64,000 bases of DNA, taken from Siphonodentalium dalli (taxonomy: Eukaryota > Mollusca > Scaphopoda > Gadilida > Siphonodentaliidae). The notes under the pieces are model-generated. The model was not told where the DNA came from. It worked only from the letters and a program-made list of their open reading frames with translations, and made no database searches. The stretch lies in NCBI GenBank assembly GCA_032622095.1, contig CP136062.1, positions 133,689,282-133,753,281 of the forward strand. The letters run 5' to 3'. Below are positions 24,401 through 33,145 of this stretch, one piece after another (position 1 is the stretch's first letter; the number at the start of each line of letters is the position of its first letter). The position numbers and the translations under genes were made by a program.

Positions 24401-27400
24401 ATTTTACTCTTTACATGACTAAATCCTTTGGTGCGGGCTACAGGTCGTAGCTTTGGTCAGAACTTCATGAAATTTGTCATGGATGTTAACAATGACATGT
24501 AGATTGGAACGAGTCATCTTGGGGTCGTTCGGCCAAAAAACATGGCCGCCAGCAGCCATCTTGGATTTTACTCTTTGCATGACTAAATCCTTTGGCGCGG
24601 GCTACAGGTCGTAGCTTTAGTCGGATCTTCATGAAATTTGTCATGGATGTTAACAATGACATGTAGACGGGAACGAGTCCTTTTGAGGTTATTCAGCCAA
24701 AAAACATGGCCGCTGGAGGCCATCTTGGATTTCAAAATTAAATCCATTGGTGCGGGTTACAGGTCGTACTATTCGACGGATAATCATGAAATTTGTCATG
24801 GATGTTAATATTGAAATGTAGATGGGAAACGAGTCATTTTGGGGTCGTTCGGCCAAAAAACATGGCCACCAGCAGCCATCTTGGATTTTACTCTTTACAT
24901 GACTAAATCCTTTGGCGCGGGCTGCAGGTCGTAGCTTTAATCGGATCTTCATGAAATTTGTCATGGATGTTAACAATGACATGTAGATGGGAACGGGTCA
25001 TTTTGAGGTCATTCAGCCAAAAAACATGGCCGCCAGCAGCCATCTTGGATTTTACTCTTTGCATGACTAAATCCTTTGGCACAGCTACATATAGGTTTAG
25101 ACATTTCAATTAGCACCTTTCCTATTCCTCCATTTACTGTCAACCATTACATTATTCCCTTACCTAAGTTGAGCTACAGTGTCATTGACACTTTCATTTC
25201 ACATTTCCAATGAAACTTAATTTCTTTGACAGGTCACGACTTTCACTATCAACAATAAGCTTAAAGGTACTCAATCCGATAAAACTCCTCTCAATTACTA
25301 TTTCAATGGCTTCGGGCGTCAAAAATATTTGATTCGAGTCGAGGAAGTCACCCATCAAAGCTCAGATTTGTTAGATATCGATTTTAGAAATCTATTATTT
25401 TTCATTATCGGGAATTCTTTCTGGCCCAGATGACAGTCAAAATTTCGTTATTATTACCCACTTGATTATAGAGTTATCCATCCTTGTCTGTTTGAATAGA
25501 ATTTTGGCGTAAAATCTCGAGCAGGTTACCAAATTGACGGCAGTTATTGGTACTCATCTCGAGAACATAAGAATTTTCAAAAATCAATATCTAATAACTC
25601 TGAGCTTTGTTTGATGGGTTCCTCGACTCGAATCAAATATTTTTTACCCCCAAAGCCAAAGAAATAGTAATATAGGACCCTCTGATCGGATTGTTGTTGT
25701 TGGAATCTATTGAGATGGGGACCCTCTTTACGGGTTGAGTACCTTTAATATCAAAAATAAGATTAATAAATCAACACATGCCACCCTCTCTCATGTGGTG
25801 GTAATTACAGATGTTATCTGACAGTTTGACAAAAAAATACCAGAAATTGGGGGGGGAATGGTTATCTGTGTTATTCATTTCAATTCCCATGTGTTTGCAG
25901 TTTGCAGTTGTATACCTCACAGATCTTACAATATTATTTATATAAGCCATTAACTCCTTTTCATCTATGCTGATGATATATCTTATTTATTATGTTGATA
26001 ATTTCAAGGATCAATTATCAGTGGTGAAATGATGATAACTAATAATTTTGTAACTACTTTTGAGAAAATTAATTCACTTCAGCTCCTAAAATATTCCCTT
26101 TGAGTTACTTGATCAATGGATCTGATAGATTGGGTTTTAAATTTGGTTCAAATAGGGGCAGATATAGGAGATTTACCCCAGATATATGGAGTTCATGGGT
26201 TGATTTATAAGCTGAGTTTAGAATCACTTAATTGGGGTGGGGTTCTGGTTTTTACCCCAACTTTGGTATTCAGTGGCAAATATGCTGTAATTAGACCAAC
26301 AAATGGCCACATTTAGAATATTTCTAACTTTATGAGGGATGTCATGTTGGAAATTTCCAACAGTTGGAGAGCTTGAAGTTCCAGTAGTAAAATATTGTTT
26401 ATTTTGTATCCCAGATTTATACAATAATTTACAAGATGATGTACATATATATACTTAAGTATGGTAAGTCTGAGAGAGAAAAGGATTTTACATCAAGCGC
26501 TAGGCACTTATATGGATACATATAATTTGATCCAGTTGGGAGTCGACTGGCTTTAAGTAAGAGGTTTGTCATTGGAAATTTTAAGTTGCCTCCAGCCTGA
26601 CAAAAAAGACCCTCAAGCTATGTCCCTGTTTATAACTACTTGTCTTAAAGTGATTTGACAAATACTGACTATTGTAGTCTTCAGAGTCCCAGTCATTAGC
26701 CTAATCGTGACCATGTAAGCCAGTGCATTCTTTTAGATATGCGAGGCTCCCATATACGAGGCTCCCTATGGGAGACTCACATATATAAGAGAATGTACTG
26801 CAACAGGATCTTTAATGCTGCACCAGCGTGGCTCCCGTCATGAAAGGGTTAAGATTAGATCATGGCATTGTGCTCGACTAATTTCTGGGAGTCAGGTGTG
26901 TTTCTGAACTCTTTAACACTGAACCATTTGGGAAATTGCTGATTTTGTTGTCTTTCTGATTCTATTTATACATATGCTCTCATTTCAGAAGTACACAACT
27001 GTCCAGGAAATACTAGTAATGCGCCTCCATCCCTAAGTGGACATGGCGGTGCAGATTATCATACAATCAGCGCATTTGTTGCTGCAGTACAGGTAATGTG
27101 CCTTATCTGTTACTTCTCACAATAATCTCTATATATAAAACCCAATATATGTCTGTAACTGTTTACATATCTGTAAGACATAGATATGCCGCTTTTATTC
27201 CACACCCATTGACGTGAGGCACATGTATTCAACGGAATCCCAGCCATTGAATACATAGTAGTGTATACCTCTAGTGGAATACAAGCCGGAACTGTTCTTG
27301 TTGACGTTGTCGCCAAGAAAGATGACGTACATTACGTCGATCATCCGCTTCCGGTGATCCCCCCATAATTACTGGCTATTTGTCAGACTTAAATCACAAT

Positions 27401-30400
27401 AAAGGTGGCTATAGTAACAATGGAGGTGACGTTCATGGATTGAACTTATCTGACTGAACAGTGTAGAATAAATGCAGAACACAACTTGCATCCTAATCTC
27501 GAATCTTTTATCGATCTCGTTGCGGAAGGCGCAAAGTTATATTTCGCTCGAGCTGCGATCTCGCGAAATATGTCCTTGCGCCATCCGCAACTCATTCGAT
27601 AAAAGATTCTCAATTAAGATGCGCGTTGTATTCTGTCTATATATTGCTAAAACGGTAGACAAATGAAATCACACTCATAAGACGAACACTCACTGGACGG
27701 TGAAGACAAAACATTGGTGCTTCAACAATGAGACTAATTTTCGTGGCCAGAATGTTCATTGTTTTTTTGCTGGTCTTTAATTACAGACACATCGCAATTA
27801 CCACTACCATCCAATGCATTGCAAAGGGGCAGGGGGATAGAGAAAATCATGAAAAGTTTATTTTATGCCCCCCCCCCACCCCCTGTAATGAAGTTATTGG
27901 AGGTATACTGGAATCAGTTTGTCTGTCCATCTGGTGGTCCAACTGTCCATGAACGCAACTTTGTCTGATCTTGTATTCCTTCATTTTTCAGTCAATTGTT
28001 TTGAATCTTGGCACATATATTCAGTACCAAGGGAACATTATGGGGTCTGTCTGACTTTTTTTCAACTTAGAAATATTTGCAACCTTTTAATTGTGTTCAA
28101 GCTTGTGTTGGTCATATTCGAGCGTGCAGGCTGTAGCCAGCTAGGCATTCACAGTAGAAAGCTGTAGGCCATCCACAGCTACAGCCAGCTAGGCACGCAC
28201 AGTAGAAAGTTACAGCAAGCCACAGCTGGTGGTCACTAAATATCATACCAGTAGGCTGTAACCCTGAGCTTGGAATGTGGTTGATAGATATATCGACAGA
28301 ATGCCATATCTATACACCAATGGTCATGCTCACTGAAGCAATCACGTTTGAAGCAATGAATTTTCATTAAGCAACCTTTGGCAATATTTTGGGTTTGGTC
28401 AGGTACCCCGGCCATTTTATATGGACACTTGCATTGTCAAATTGTTTACCAGTTGCGAAAAGGGTCATATATATGGTCACATATCCTACTCATTTATATA
28501 TCAGATTTATGGAGGCATGAACTCAGTACGAATGTTCATTGCTTCAAATGTTCTTGCTTCAGTGAGCTTGACCATTGGTGGATAGATATGGCAACATTAT
28601 CAACCACATTCCAAGATCAGGGTAGCGGTAAGATATTTAGTGACCACCAGCTGTAGCTTTCTACTGCACATGCCAAGCTGGCTGTAGACGATGCCAGCAT
28701 ACAGCTTTCTACTGCGCATGTCTAGCCGGCTACAGCTGGCTACAGCCTGCGTGCTCAAATATGTCCATTACTTGAATTATTAGTCATAGTTTTTTAATCT
28801 TGGCACAATTATTGACGATCCTAGGAACCTGTGCACCGGCAATTATGAGATCCATCCAAGCTTTTTATATGCCTGTTTGAAATAATGGTCGTATTATGTA
28901 ATCAGCCTGTCCCACCATCCTTCTGAACGTCTGTCCGCCATCAGTTAACACTTTTGGTTTTCGACTGATAACTCCAGTTTGGATTATTTGAGTCGTGATT
29001 TGTATTTCTCAGCCAAAAATACAGACCAAGTTAAAATTTGGGTTCCGTCCAATTATTATACAGCCTTTTTAAAAATGGGACATATTACATTTCGCTTCTG
29101 TCGGTCCATCCGTTCATAATTCGTTTCTTGGCGATAACTTTACTTCTACTGAATTAATGGAATGAAATGTGATATGTATGTTCACTATTTCAAATACTTT
29201 TCAGTTCTAACATAGCTCTATCAGGTGGAAGAAGTTTATTTACAGACATTGACTCTGTCATGGTCCGTCTTTGTATTGAAAATGGTCAATTTGAGTTAAA
29301 AATTTGGTAAAATTAAGTGTTTTGTGTGTGCAAACCAAGGGGCATAACGCAGTAATTTTTTATGAAGAAGCTAAAGTACAGACATTTGATTACACCTACA
29401 ATATCAAATAGAGCATACTTGATGGTACCCAGGCCAAAGATAATGGTTCAACATAGATTTGAAGTACAGTGTTGACCAAAATTGCTGGAAATTATGTGTT
29501 GCTGCCTTAAAGGGACTTTCAACCTCGATAAATTAGTAAAAATCTACTGAAATGTGTTATCTTTCCTATCTTCGTGTGTGAGTTACACAGTTTTGTATTG
29601 ATAAGTTTTGAGCTCTGAATTACTACCATTTGCTAGTACAGTAATGCCCAAAGTAATTGACCACTTAACCACAGCAGAATTATGGGTAATTTTTCAGGAT
29701 TTAGTCGGAAATATGGCTTGTTGCCATTCATTGGAAAGCTCTCGCCGAGAGCTTTCCGACTAAATCCTGAAAAATTACCCATAATTCTGCTGTGGTTAAG
29801 TGGTCAATTACTTTGGGCATTACTATACAGTATTTGTCTGAAGCTATAAATACTATGGATTTCAGCTTGGGGAGTGGGGAGGTGATGTGATTATATATGC
29901 ATCAGTTACTCCCTACGATTCGGGTGAAGTTTTGTGTTATTGTGTGTTACATAAAAATTACCTTCATTTAACAAAACGTGTTTCCACGCAATCATTTCCA
30001 CAATGAAATTCCTTGGATACCTGGTACGAAAAGCCATATTGGTTATTATTTGGTTGTGTTTCCGAATGACCGAGTAATGTCAAAACAAATACTAGAGAGG
30101 GGGGACAATTGGCTACTGATGTATCACGAACAGCGTATGTGCACCAGCACAATAAAGATATGTTATAAATAATTATATAGTGTGGATTTCAACTTGACAA
30201 GCCATTGAATGCACACCGATAGGGCAAAATTCAAATTCAAGGTAGGATGTTAAAAACATGGTTTACCTTGGGGGGGGGTGATTATATTTGCATGATTTAT
30301 TTCCTATGATTCGTTTGGGTACCATGTTTCAATTTGCCACAAGGTGGGTATGCAGCACTGCTGCACCACATGTGGTGCAACGTCTTGTTTGTATGACAAG

Positions 30401-30581
30401 ACCTGTGATTATCCTCGGCAAGGGTTTCCATCTCTTGTGACTCATTTATCTTTTTCATATACAGTCCAACAATCCAGATTTGGTGCTGACGGGACCCGAT
30501 GATACACTTAGCAGCCACCTCCTAGTGTTTGAAGCAGAGAAGTCAAGAGTGGAGAATCGAGTGGTTGATGTTAAACTCTGA
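320..30581 (+). CDS. Gfo/Idh/MocA-family oxidoreductase, split gene, 5'-partial
   Basis: Eight exons with consensus AG/GT borders join in one frame: 320-484, 1487-1669, 3115-3213, 5510-5638, 12665-12766, 18086-18149, 26989-27092 and 30465-30581 (TGA at 30579-30581). All introns are phase 0 except the phase-1 intron after 18149. The joined product is about 280 residues. It lacks the N-terminal Rossmann part, which must lie upstream, since family members run about 350-430 residues. Seen: [10 protein letters not shown] early on, a [11 protein letters not shown] stretch matching the conserved His-containing helix of the family's active site, a Cys cluster [31 protein letters not shown], and a C-terminal [18 protein letters not shown] helix. 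The family reduces or oxidises sugars, inositols or related substrates with NAD(P)(H), probably in the cytosol; the substrate cannot be told from sequence. Introns are 0.9-8.8 kb and full of transposons. A paralogous first exon lies at 58837. Confidence 0.9.
640..726. repeat. Two poly-C tracts in an intron
   Basis: An uninterrupted C run at 640-653 and a longer one at 701-726. The rest of intron 485-1486 shows no other recognisable element. Confidence 0.9.
1487..1669 (+). CDS. Oxidoreductase exon with the conserved active-site His region
   Basis: Acceptor TTATTTGCAG ends at 1486 and donor GTTTGA starts at 1670; 61 codons, phase 0. It begins [15 protein letters not shown] and contains [18 protein letters not shown], the position where the family keeps a catalytic or substrate-binding His/Asp. 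It ends at FTPENK. Confidence 0.92.
1960..2662 (+). mobile_element. Pearl/Helentron-like non-autonomous element, copy 1 (degenerate)
   Basis: About four diverged monomers spaced roughly 155-165 bp, each built around GCCATCTTGGATTT and GACTAAATCC, followed by the shared end CTACAGTGTCATTGACACTT at 2641-2660. The 5' end of the element is not recognisable, so this is an old partial copy. The better copies are at 23701 and 59727. Confidence 0.6.
3115..3213 (+). CDS. Oxidoreductase exon with Cys cluster
   Basis: Acceptor TTACAG ends at 3114 and donor GTAACT follows 3213; 33 codons. It reads [19 protein letters not shown] followed by [14 protein letters not shown]. The three cysteines could bind a metal or be structural; this insertion is shared by a subset of animal and bacterial family members. 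Confidence 0.9.
3214..5509 (+). other. Intron without recognised elements
   Basis: AT-rich intron between exons 3115-3213 and 5510-5638. I see no coding potential and no clear terminal repeats. The short ORFs on both strands have no recognisable domains. Confidence 0.6.
5510..5638 (+). CDS. Oxidoreductase exon ([15 protein letters not shown] block)
   Basis: Acceptor TTTTGTTAG ends at 5509 and donor GTATGA starts at 5639; 43 codons from [13 protein letters not shown] to DNDVVSNQ. The block is typical of the second domain. The intron that follows (5639-12664) is 7 kb and holds a DIRS-like element. Confidence 0.9.
5767..5958 (+). repeat. Left inverted terminal repeat of DIRS-like element 1
   Basis: The outer end starts TATTTTTCCGCCAAGG, and the inner part GCGTCTCCGGCCTTGTG is repeated inverted at 11014-11030. 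The outermost 40 bases occur again, complementary, in the internal region at 10732-10770. Confidence 0.85.
9033..9880. repeat. Direct duplication of about 185 bp inside DIRS-like element 1
   Basis: Segments 9033-9224 and 9697-9880 are near-identical direct repeats, sharing for example TGTTCTGGGTGGGGAAGAC and GTGGGTCCAGTCGATCCCC. The 9225-9696 segment lies between them. The pair is GC-richer than its surroundings. I do not recognise a protein in it. It could be an older insertion with terminal direct repeats or a tandem duplication. Confidence 0.75.
10732..10826 (+). repeat. Internal complementary region of DIRS-like element 1
   Basis: ATATAGTTCAGTTGAAGGGC and the following bases are the reverse complement of the element's left outer end. 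The second half, to 10826, is the reverse complement of its right outer end (11041-11098). The two halves meet at about 10770. In DIRS elements this region templates completion of the ends before circularisation. Confidence 0.85.
10889..11098 (+). repeat. Right inverted terminal repeat of DIRS-like element 1
   Basis: Reverse complement of the left repeat from GGAAATAAAAACTGGCTAG through GCCGGAGACGCAATCC, then a right-specific outer end with TTCCCTTAAGGAAAAAC, which is also represented in the internal region. Confidence 0.85.
11368..12434. mobile_element. MITE-like element with long (~230 bp) inverted repeats
   Basis: The left arm, from TTAACCCTTTCTATAC (11370), matches the reverse complement of the arm ending GAAGAAAGGGTTAA (12434). 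The match includes GAATGGTCTATTATTCAT on the left and its complement near 12370. The arms are diverged. A second element (11607-12080) is inserted in the middle. Related arm sequence recurs at 57967-58164, so this is a dispersed family. Confidence 0.75.
11607..12080. mobile_element. Nested ~475-bp element with 35-bp inverted repeats
   Basis: The left end reads TAGGCCATTAAAAATTAATG then TCTGGGTTCACGGGC, and the right end is its reverse complement (12046-12080, ending TTTTTAATGGCCTTA). It splits the longer inverted-repeat element at 11368-12434 and therefore inserted later. The superfamily is not recognised. Confidence 0.75.
12665..12766 (+). CDS. Oxidoreductase exon (beta-sheet strand block)
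   Basis: It reads [19 protein letters not shown] and then [15 protein letters not shown], 34 codons, phase 0. The acceptor AG is at 12663-12664 and the donor GTAAGA follows 12766. The block matches the large open beta-sheet of the second domain. A MITE lies 37 bp downstream of the exon. Confidence 0.9.
12804..13016. mobile_element. Palindromic MITE, copy A
   Basis: A near-perfect inverted repeat from CAGTAATGCCC to GGGCATCACTGTG, followed by TA. Arms share TTAACCACAGCAGAATTATG and GGATTTAGTCGGAAATATGG. Same family as 16131-16337 and 29639-29825. The ends and TA suggest a Tc1/mariner-type MITE. It ends only 15 bp before the left end of DIRS-like element 2. Confidence 0.85.
13032..13273 (+). 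repeat. Left inverted terminal repeat of DIRS-like element 2
   Basis: Starts TATTCCCGTCAAAGATACG. The inner part ACAAGAAAGGATTCTATGAG and onward is repeated inverted in 17537-17740 without differences I can see for about 190 bp. Confidence 0.88.
16131..16337. mobile_element. Palindromic MITE, copy B, A-to-G hypermutated
   Basis: Flanked by TA on both sides (16129-16130, 16338-16339) and alignable end to end with copies A and C, apart from one gap of about 8 bases in the left arm. Around 40 positions show G where the other copies have A, in both arms, against about two T-to-C changes by hand count. No AA or TA dinucleotide remains, and all remaining A bases follow C or G. The arms now face each other with G opposite T where A:T pairs once stood. 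The short ORFs that cross it are by-products of its base composition. Confidence 0.85.
17185..17196. repeat. Poly-G tract
   Basis: A run of about 12-13 G in the interior of DIRS-like element 2, followed by A and GG. Confidence 0.7.
17389..17482 (+). repeat. Internal complementary region of DIRS-like element 2
   Basis: CCATGTAGTTCAGTGTGTAA and onward to GACGGGAATA complements the left outer end (13032-13071). The following ACATTTTCAATAGAAAATAC to ACACACTGAACTCACATG complements the right outer end (17735-17793). The junction is near 17428. Confidence 0.88.
17537..17793 (+). repeat. Right inverted terminal repeat of DIRS-like element 2
   Basis: Reverse complement of the left repeat from CGAATCTTGT to ATACCATGTAGTTCAGTGTG, then a right-specific outer tail TATTTTCTATTGAAAATG. 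Confidence 0.88.
18086..18149 (+). CDS. Oxidoreductase exon (short, [11 protein letters not shown])
   Basis: The acceptor TTGCTTCAG ends at 18085. It reads [21 protein letters not shown] plus one base, with the donor GTTAGT after 18149. This is the only phase-1 junction, and it is matched by the two leading bases of the next exon. Confidence 0.88.
18150..20750 (+). other. Intron stretch, one weak local duplication
   Basis: Mostly unremarkable intron. Segments near 19075-19155 and 19259-19330 share GGCTACAGTTG and GATCAAAATTTAACACT, an old local duplication. No terminal repeats or coding domains recognised. Confidence 0.55.
20757..21945. mobile_element. ~1.2-kb element bounded by GTGGCCAC-type short tandem arrays
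   Basis: About 20770-20905 holds five or so units of ACTAATTCGTGGCCACGAAAT-type repeats (about 22 bp). About 21838-21932 holds an inverted-orientation array of the same unit. The unit contains the self-complementary CGTGGCCACG. The 930-bp interior shows no open reading frame of note. It looks like a non-autonomous element with satellite-like ends; the superfamily is unknown. Confidence 0.65.
22230..23150. repeat. Three diverged direct repeats
   Basis: Units beginning near 22230, 22385 and 22995 share AACGCTCTTTAAATT (first two), AAAATATCA(G/A)(G/C)CTGGAAACA (first and third) and a CGCGACC...TTTTCGAC block (second and third). Low identity suggests age. Confidence 0.6.
23190..23690. repeat. 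Interspersed repeat with TCCCCGACATTCTGTCGG hairpin
   Basis: CCCCGACATTCTGTCGGAGG forms a short stem, and CCGTCCGTCCATCCATC-type short repeats follow. The later text has the flavour of dispersed mollusc repeats. No coding domain. It abuts the pearl-like element at 23701. Confidence 0.45.
23701..25197 (+). mobile_element. Pearl/Helentron-like element, copy 2, ~8 monomers
   Basis: It begins TAGCTCAACTTACTTTGTAA then GTTTGAGCTATTGCC, and ends AAGTTGAGCTACAGTGTCAT then TGACACTTTCATT. Between them are about eight monomers of 155-167 bp that alternate between two types: one with ACTCTTTGCATGACTAAATC, the other with TTCAAAATTAAATCCATTGG. The short hairpin GTGTCATTGACAC close to the 3' end and the subterminal AGCTCAAC/GTTGAGCT pair fit non-autonomous Helitron/Helentron elements. 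ORFs through it are repeat artefacts. Confidence 0.75.
25265..25744. mobile_element. 480-bp TTAA-flanked MITE with long inverted repeats
   Basis: TTAA at 25261-25264 and 25745-25748 borders inverted repeats AGGTACTCAATCCG / CGGGTTGAGTACCT. The arms extend over about 140 bp, with GATTCGAGTCGAGGAAGTCA matched inverted near 25630. TTAA duplication is typical of piggyBac and Kolobok superfamilies. Confidence 0.8.
25800..26700 (+). other. Intron stretch without recognised elements
   Basis: AT-rich intron ahead of exon 26989. No domain, repeat or RNA gene recognised. Confidence 0.5.
26718..26802. repeat. Small palindromic repeat (GGCTCCC...GGGAGACTC)
   Basis: GCCAGTGCATTCTTTTAGAT at the left faces ATATAAGAGAATGTACTG at the right, with GAGGCTCCCTATGGGAGACT in the centre. 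Two more copies lie in the 3' flank of the gene near 30660-30705 and 30735-30812. Confidence 0.65.
26989..27092 (+). CDS. Oxidoreductase exon ([13 protein letters not shown])
   Basis: The acceptor CATTTCAG ends at 26988. Two bases complete the split Glu codon, then [20 protein letters not shown] and [14 protein letters not shown] follow, with donor GTAATG. The GGxD...F pattern is the conserved C-terminal helix of this family. Confidence 0.9.
27473..27641. repeat. ~170-bp palindrome (MITE-like) in an intron
   Basis: The left arm has GAATCTTTTATCGATCTCGT then TGCGGAAGGCGCAA. The right arm is its near reverse complement, TTGCGCCATCCGCAAC then TCATTCGATAAAAGATTCTC. The loop holds CTCGAGCTGCGATCTCGCG. 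The outer ends are AGAACACAAC and GTTGTATTCT. No clear target duplication. Confidence 0.75.
27868..27882. repeat. C-rich tract
   Basis: CCCCCCCCACCCCC within the intron that follows exon 26989-27092. Confidence 0.7.
28113..28763. mobile_element. ~650-bp element with ~230-bp inverted repeats
   Basis: The left end CATATTCGAGCGTGCAGGCT then GTAGCC faces GGCTACAGCCTGCGTGCTC then AAATATG at the right. Arms of about 230 bp share GAAAGCTGTA, ACCACATTCCAAG and TTCACTGAAGCAA-type blocks in inverted order. The middle of about 180 bp is unique. It is a non-autonomous DNA transposon of unrecognised superfamily. The left arm also carries an internal duplication (AGCCAGCTAGGCA twice). Confidence 0.75.
29639..29825. 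mobile_element. Palindromic MITE, copy C (unedited reference)
   Basis: CAGTAATGCCCAAAGTAATT to AATTACTTTGGGCATTACTA, flanked by TA at 29637-29638 and 29826-29827. The two arms are almost perfect complements, so this copy is close to the ancestral hairpin. The loop is short (CTCTCGCCGAGAG). Confidence 0.88.
30465..30581 (+). CDS. Oxidoreductase last exon with stop
   Basis: The acceptor CATATACAG ends at 30464. It reads [19 protein letters not shown] through [19 protein letters not shown], then TGA at 30579-30581. The bases around the stop recur further down in the 3' flank (about 30861 and 30958). A possible polyadenylation signal AATAAA occurs at 31680 and another at 32101; neither can be confirmed here. 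Confidence 0.9.
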   Translation, partial: SNNPDLVLTGPDDTLSSHLLVFEAEKSRVENRVVDVKL

Positions 30582-31020
30582 ATACCTATCAGGTGGTTGC
30601 CTGGTTGCTTTTAACTGTTTGATGACGGGAGCAGTGCTGATGCAGCATTAAAGATCCTATGCCAGTGCATCCCATAGGGAGCCTCGCATATATGAGAGAA
30701 TTCACTGGCTTACAAGGTCAAGGTAAATATTGTTAGGCCAATGCATTCTCTTATATATTTGAGGTTCCCTATGGGAGACTCACATATATAAAAGAATGCA
30801 TTGGCACAGGGTGTTCGCAAAATTTCAGGAAGCTCCAGTCATGGAAGGGCTAAACTCTGAATGCCTATCGAGTGGTTGATTTTAACACATTGAGTGCCAA
30901 CTATGAGTTATCTCATACTTTTTGCATGTAATTGAATGTGAGCCGGCACTCAATGTGTCAAACTCTGAATATCTTTGTGCATTACAACTTACACACTCAG
31001 GAATTAATCTCAGACATTGT
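30582..31020 (+). repeat. 3' flank with repeated stop-codon context and small hairpins
   Basis: AAACTCTGAATACCTATC, which includes the gene's TGA, recurs diverged at about 30862 (AAACTCTGAATGCCTATC) and 30959 (AAACTCTGAATATCT). Between them lie two copies of the GGCTCCC/GGGAGACTC palindrome also found at 26718. Short local duplications of the gene end are the simplest reading. Confidence 0.6.
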
Positions 31021-33137
31021 TGTTGATCTTACTGGTGCATGTTATTCTGAAATAGTTACCTTGAGTAATGTATAAACTTTATCGGGCTTTGAATGAGTTT
31101 CGACATAATTCTTTAATTGAACCAAATAGCAGTTATATAAATATTCTCAATTTTTAAATCCTATGTACTGTAATCAATATTTCCGAGATCCTGGGTACGG
31201 GATCAAAGCCATGAAAACTTGAGCAATTCAGCCTGTGTTAAATCAATATATTTCAGTGCACATCTCTATTCAATTTCCTGTTTCTCATGCCAAAATATTT
31301 TGAAAAATCTTATTTTTTATATCTGGTGCACACACCAACATAGTATTCCACCTCCATTTCAGCTAGCTGTAGGTCTATAGTTGCCAATTGCCAATAGTTC
31401 CCAAAGATATGTCAGTAAAAAGTTCATTGATCGATTGATTCTGTGTAATTTAATTTGTCCAAAATTACCCAATCAAGATTAACTAAAACACATTTTTGAC
31501 AAATTTGACTGAGATTGCAGGCACCATTCTTCACATTTACAACACATGTTTGAATGCAGTTACCAATTACAGTCATAATTTATAAGAAAATATGAACCAG
31601 GAACGGGTCTGTTTGATCTCACTTCAGTGAATGTTTGCATTAAATATGAACCACAATTATTTCATACAGATTTTCAACGAATAAAAAATTCAGAGTTTCG
31701 CGACCATGTGCAGGCCTGATTCATGGGAAATTTACTTTTCGAGGCTTAACAAACTGCAACATTTACTTCCTTTACGAACTTGATAATAAATTATCTGCTT
31801 TTGCCAGTTTTTGCTGGAATTATTGTTATCTCTGCAGCTGGTATTAAAGCTATGTACACGTCATACAACAATATATCTATACATGTACTTCTTTCACTAT
31901 AATGATATTTTTATATTTGTCGTATGATTTTATACCATTCAGCATATTTGTTATCATCTTGTATTGTTAAATATATTGCTAATATGGAAATGTATAACTC
32001 TCATTTAATTGTAGCTGTACTTTGAAAATCATGTTTGGTCAAGAAATTCATTTATTGGAACATTTTCATTTCATACTCTTCGTTTATTTGGGCAACTTTA
32101 AATAAAGGACAATTTTTCAGCCACACATCGTATTCAACTATACAGGTGAGAGGTGCATCATCATAATCCTGCACATAAAACATGAACACAACGCGATAAA
32201 ATATACTCAAGTTATCGCATCAGATCGCATATGTGTCTACGGACAAACAGACAAACCCGATGGTTGATCGAAACATTGGCATTATGGGTACCATACATGG
32301 TGTTAGTACATGTAACGAGAGGCCGATCACGATCAGCAGATGTTTAACCCATCCCTTGGTGATAATAAATTTCTAGGATCGAAATCATAATCTAGAATTT
32401 TGATGTGGAATTATAAGTATACTCTTGTGTACTACTTTACAAATGTACATAATAACACAACTTATTTGAATTTATGGGTCAAAAGAGAAAGGTTAATAGG
32501 AATTTATGATCAAAAGAGAAGGGTTAATGTAACATCTATAAAGCCTGTCACCACTATCATATTGTAAGCAGTTCTATTTATGTTGTTGCATCACTACAGG
32601 CTAGAGTAGAGCTCCATTGTTCTAGTTAAATAAATTCACCTGGCTCAGAAGTGGAGGTGCTAACAGAGCACCCTTTATAGACAAACAATAGTATCCATGC
32701 TCTGTGGAACCTTTGTTTATTCAATTGTCAGATAAGATAAAATCTGACATATCATTTGGTCAGGTAATTAATTGTGGGTATTGTTCTCAAAGCAATAAGA
32801 AAGTATAACTTTCACAAGGATTTGTGGTAGGAGGACGGATAAGGATAGGGAAGAGGAGGTGATGGTATGGGGGGGTTATTATTTATCTTTTTATTTAAGA
32901 CTTTTTTTTTTAATTGAACAAGAAGTTCAATCTTTTTTTTGGTCGAAAAAGGGCCATAACTCCTTTAAAATAAATCGGATCAAGCCCATATTCAAACTCG
33001 ATCTGTATTTCGGGTTGAGAAACCCATATACAAAATTTGGTTCCAATCGGATAGAAAATGTTTGAGTTATCGCATTATGCGTAAAATGTCTATGGACAAA
33101 CGGACGTTGACACTATGTGTACCATACTATGGTATGG
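31021..33137. other. Intergenic, no gene recognised
   Basis: AT-rich. AATAAA at 31680 and 32101 could end the upstream transcript. From about 32140 there are two diverged stretches of a dispersed repeat (GACAAACAGACAAACCCGA and GGACAAACGGACGTTGACAC, each followed by GTACCATA). No conserved protein. Confidence 0.5.
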
Positions 33138-33145
33138 GTACAAAT

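Noticed and set aside
23700-25109. ORFs such as [20 protein letters not shown] and relatives, also at 59736-60725
   Set aside because: The same peptides recur once per monomer in the pearl-like arrays, on the strand opposite to the array; repeat artefact.
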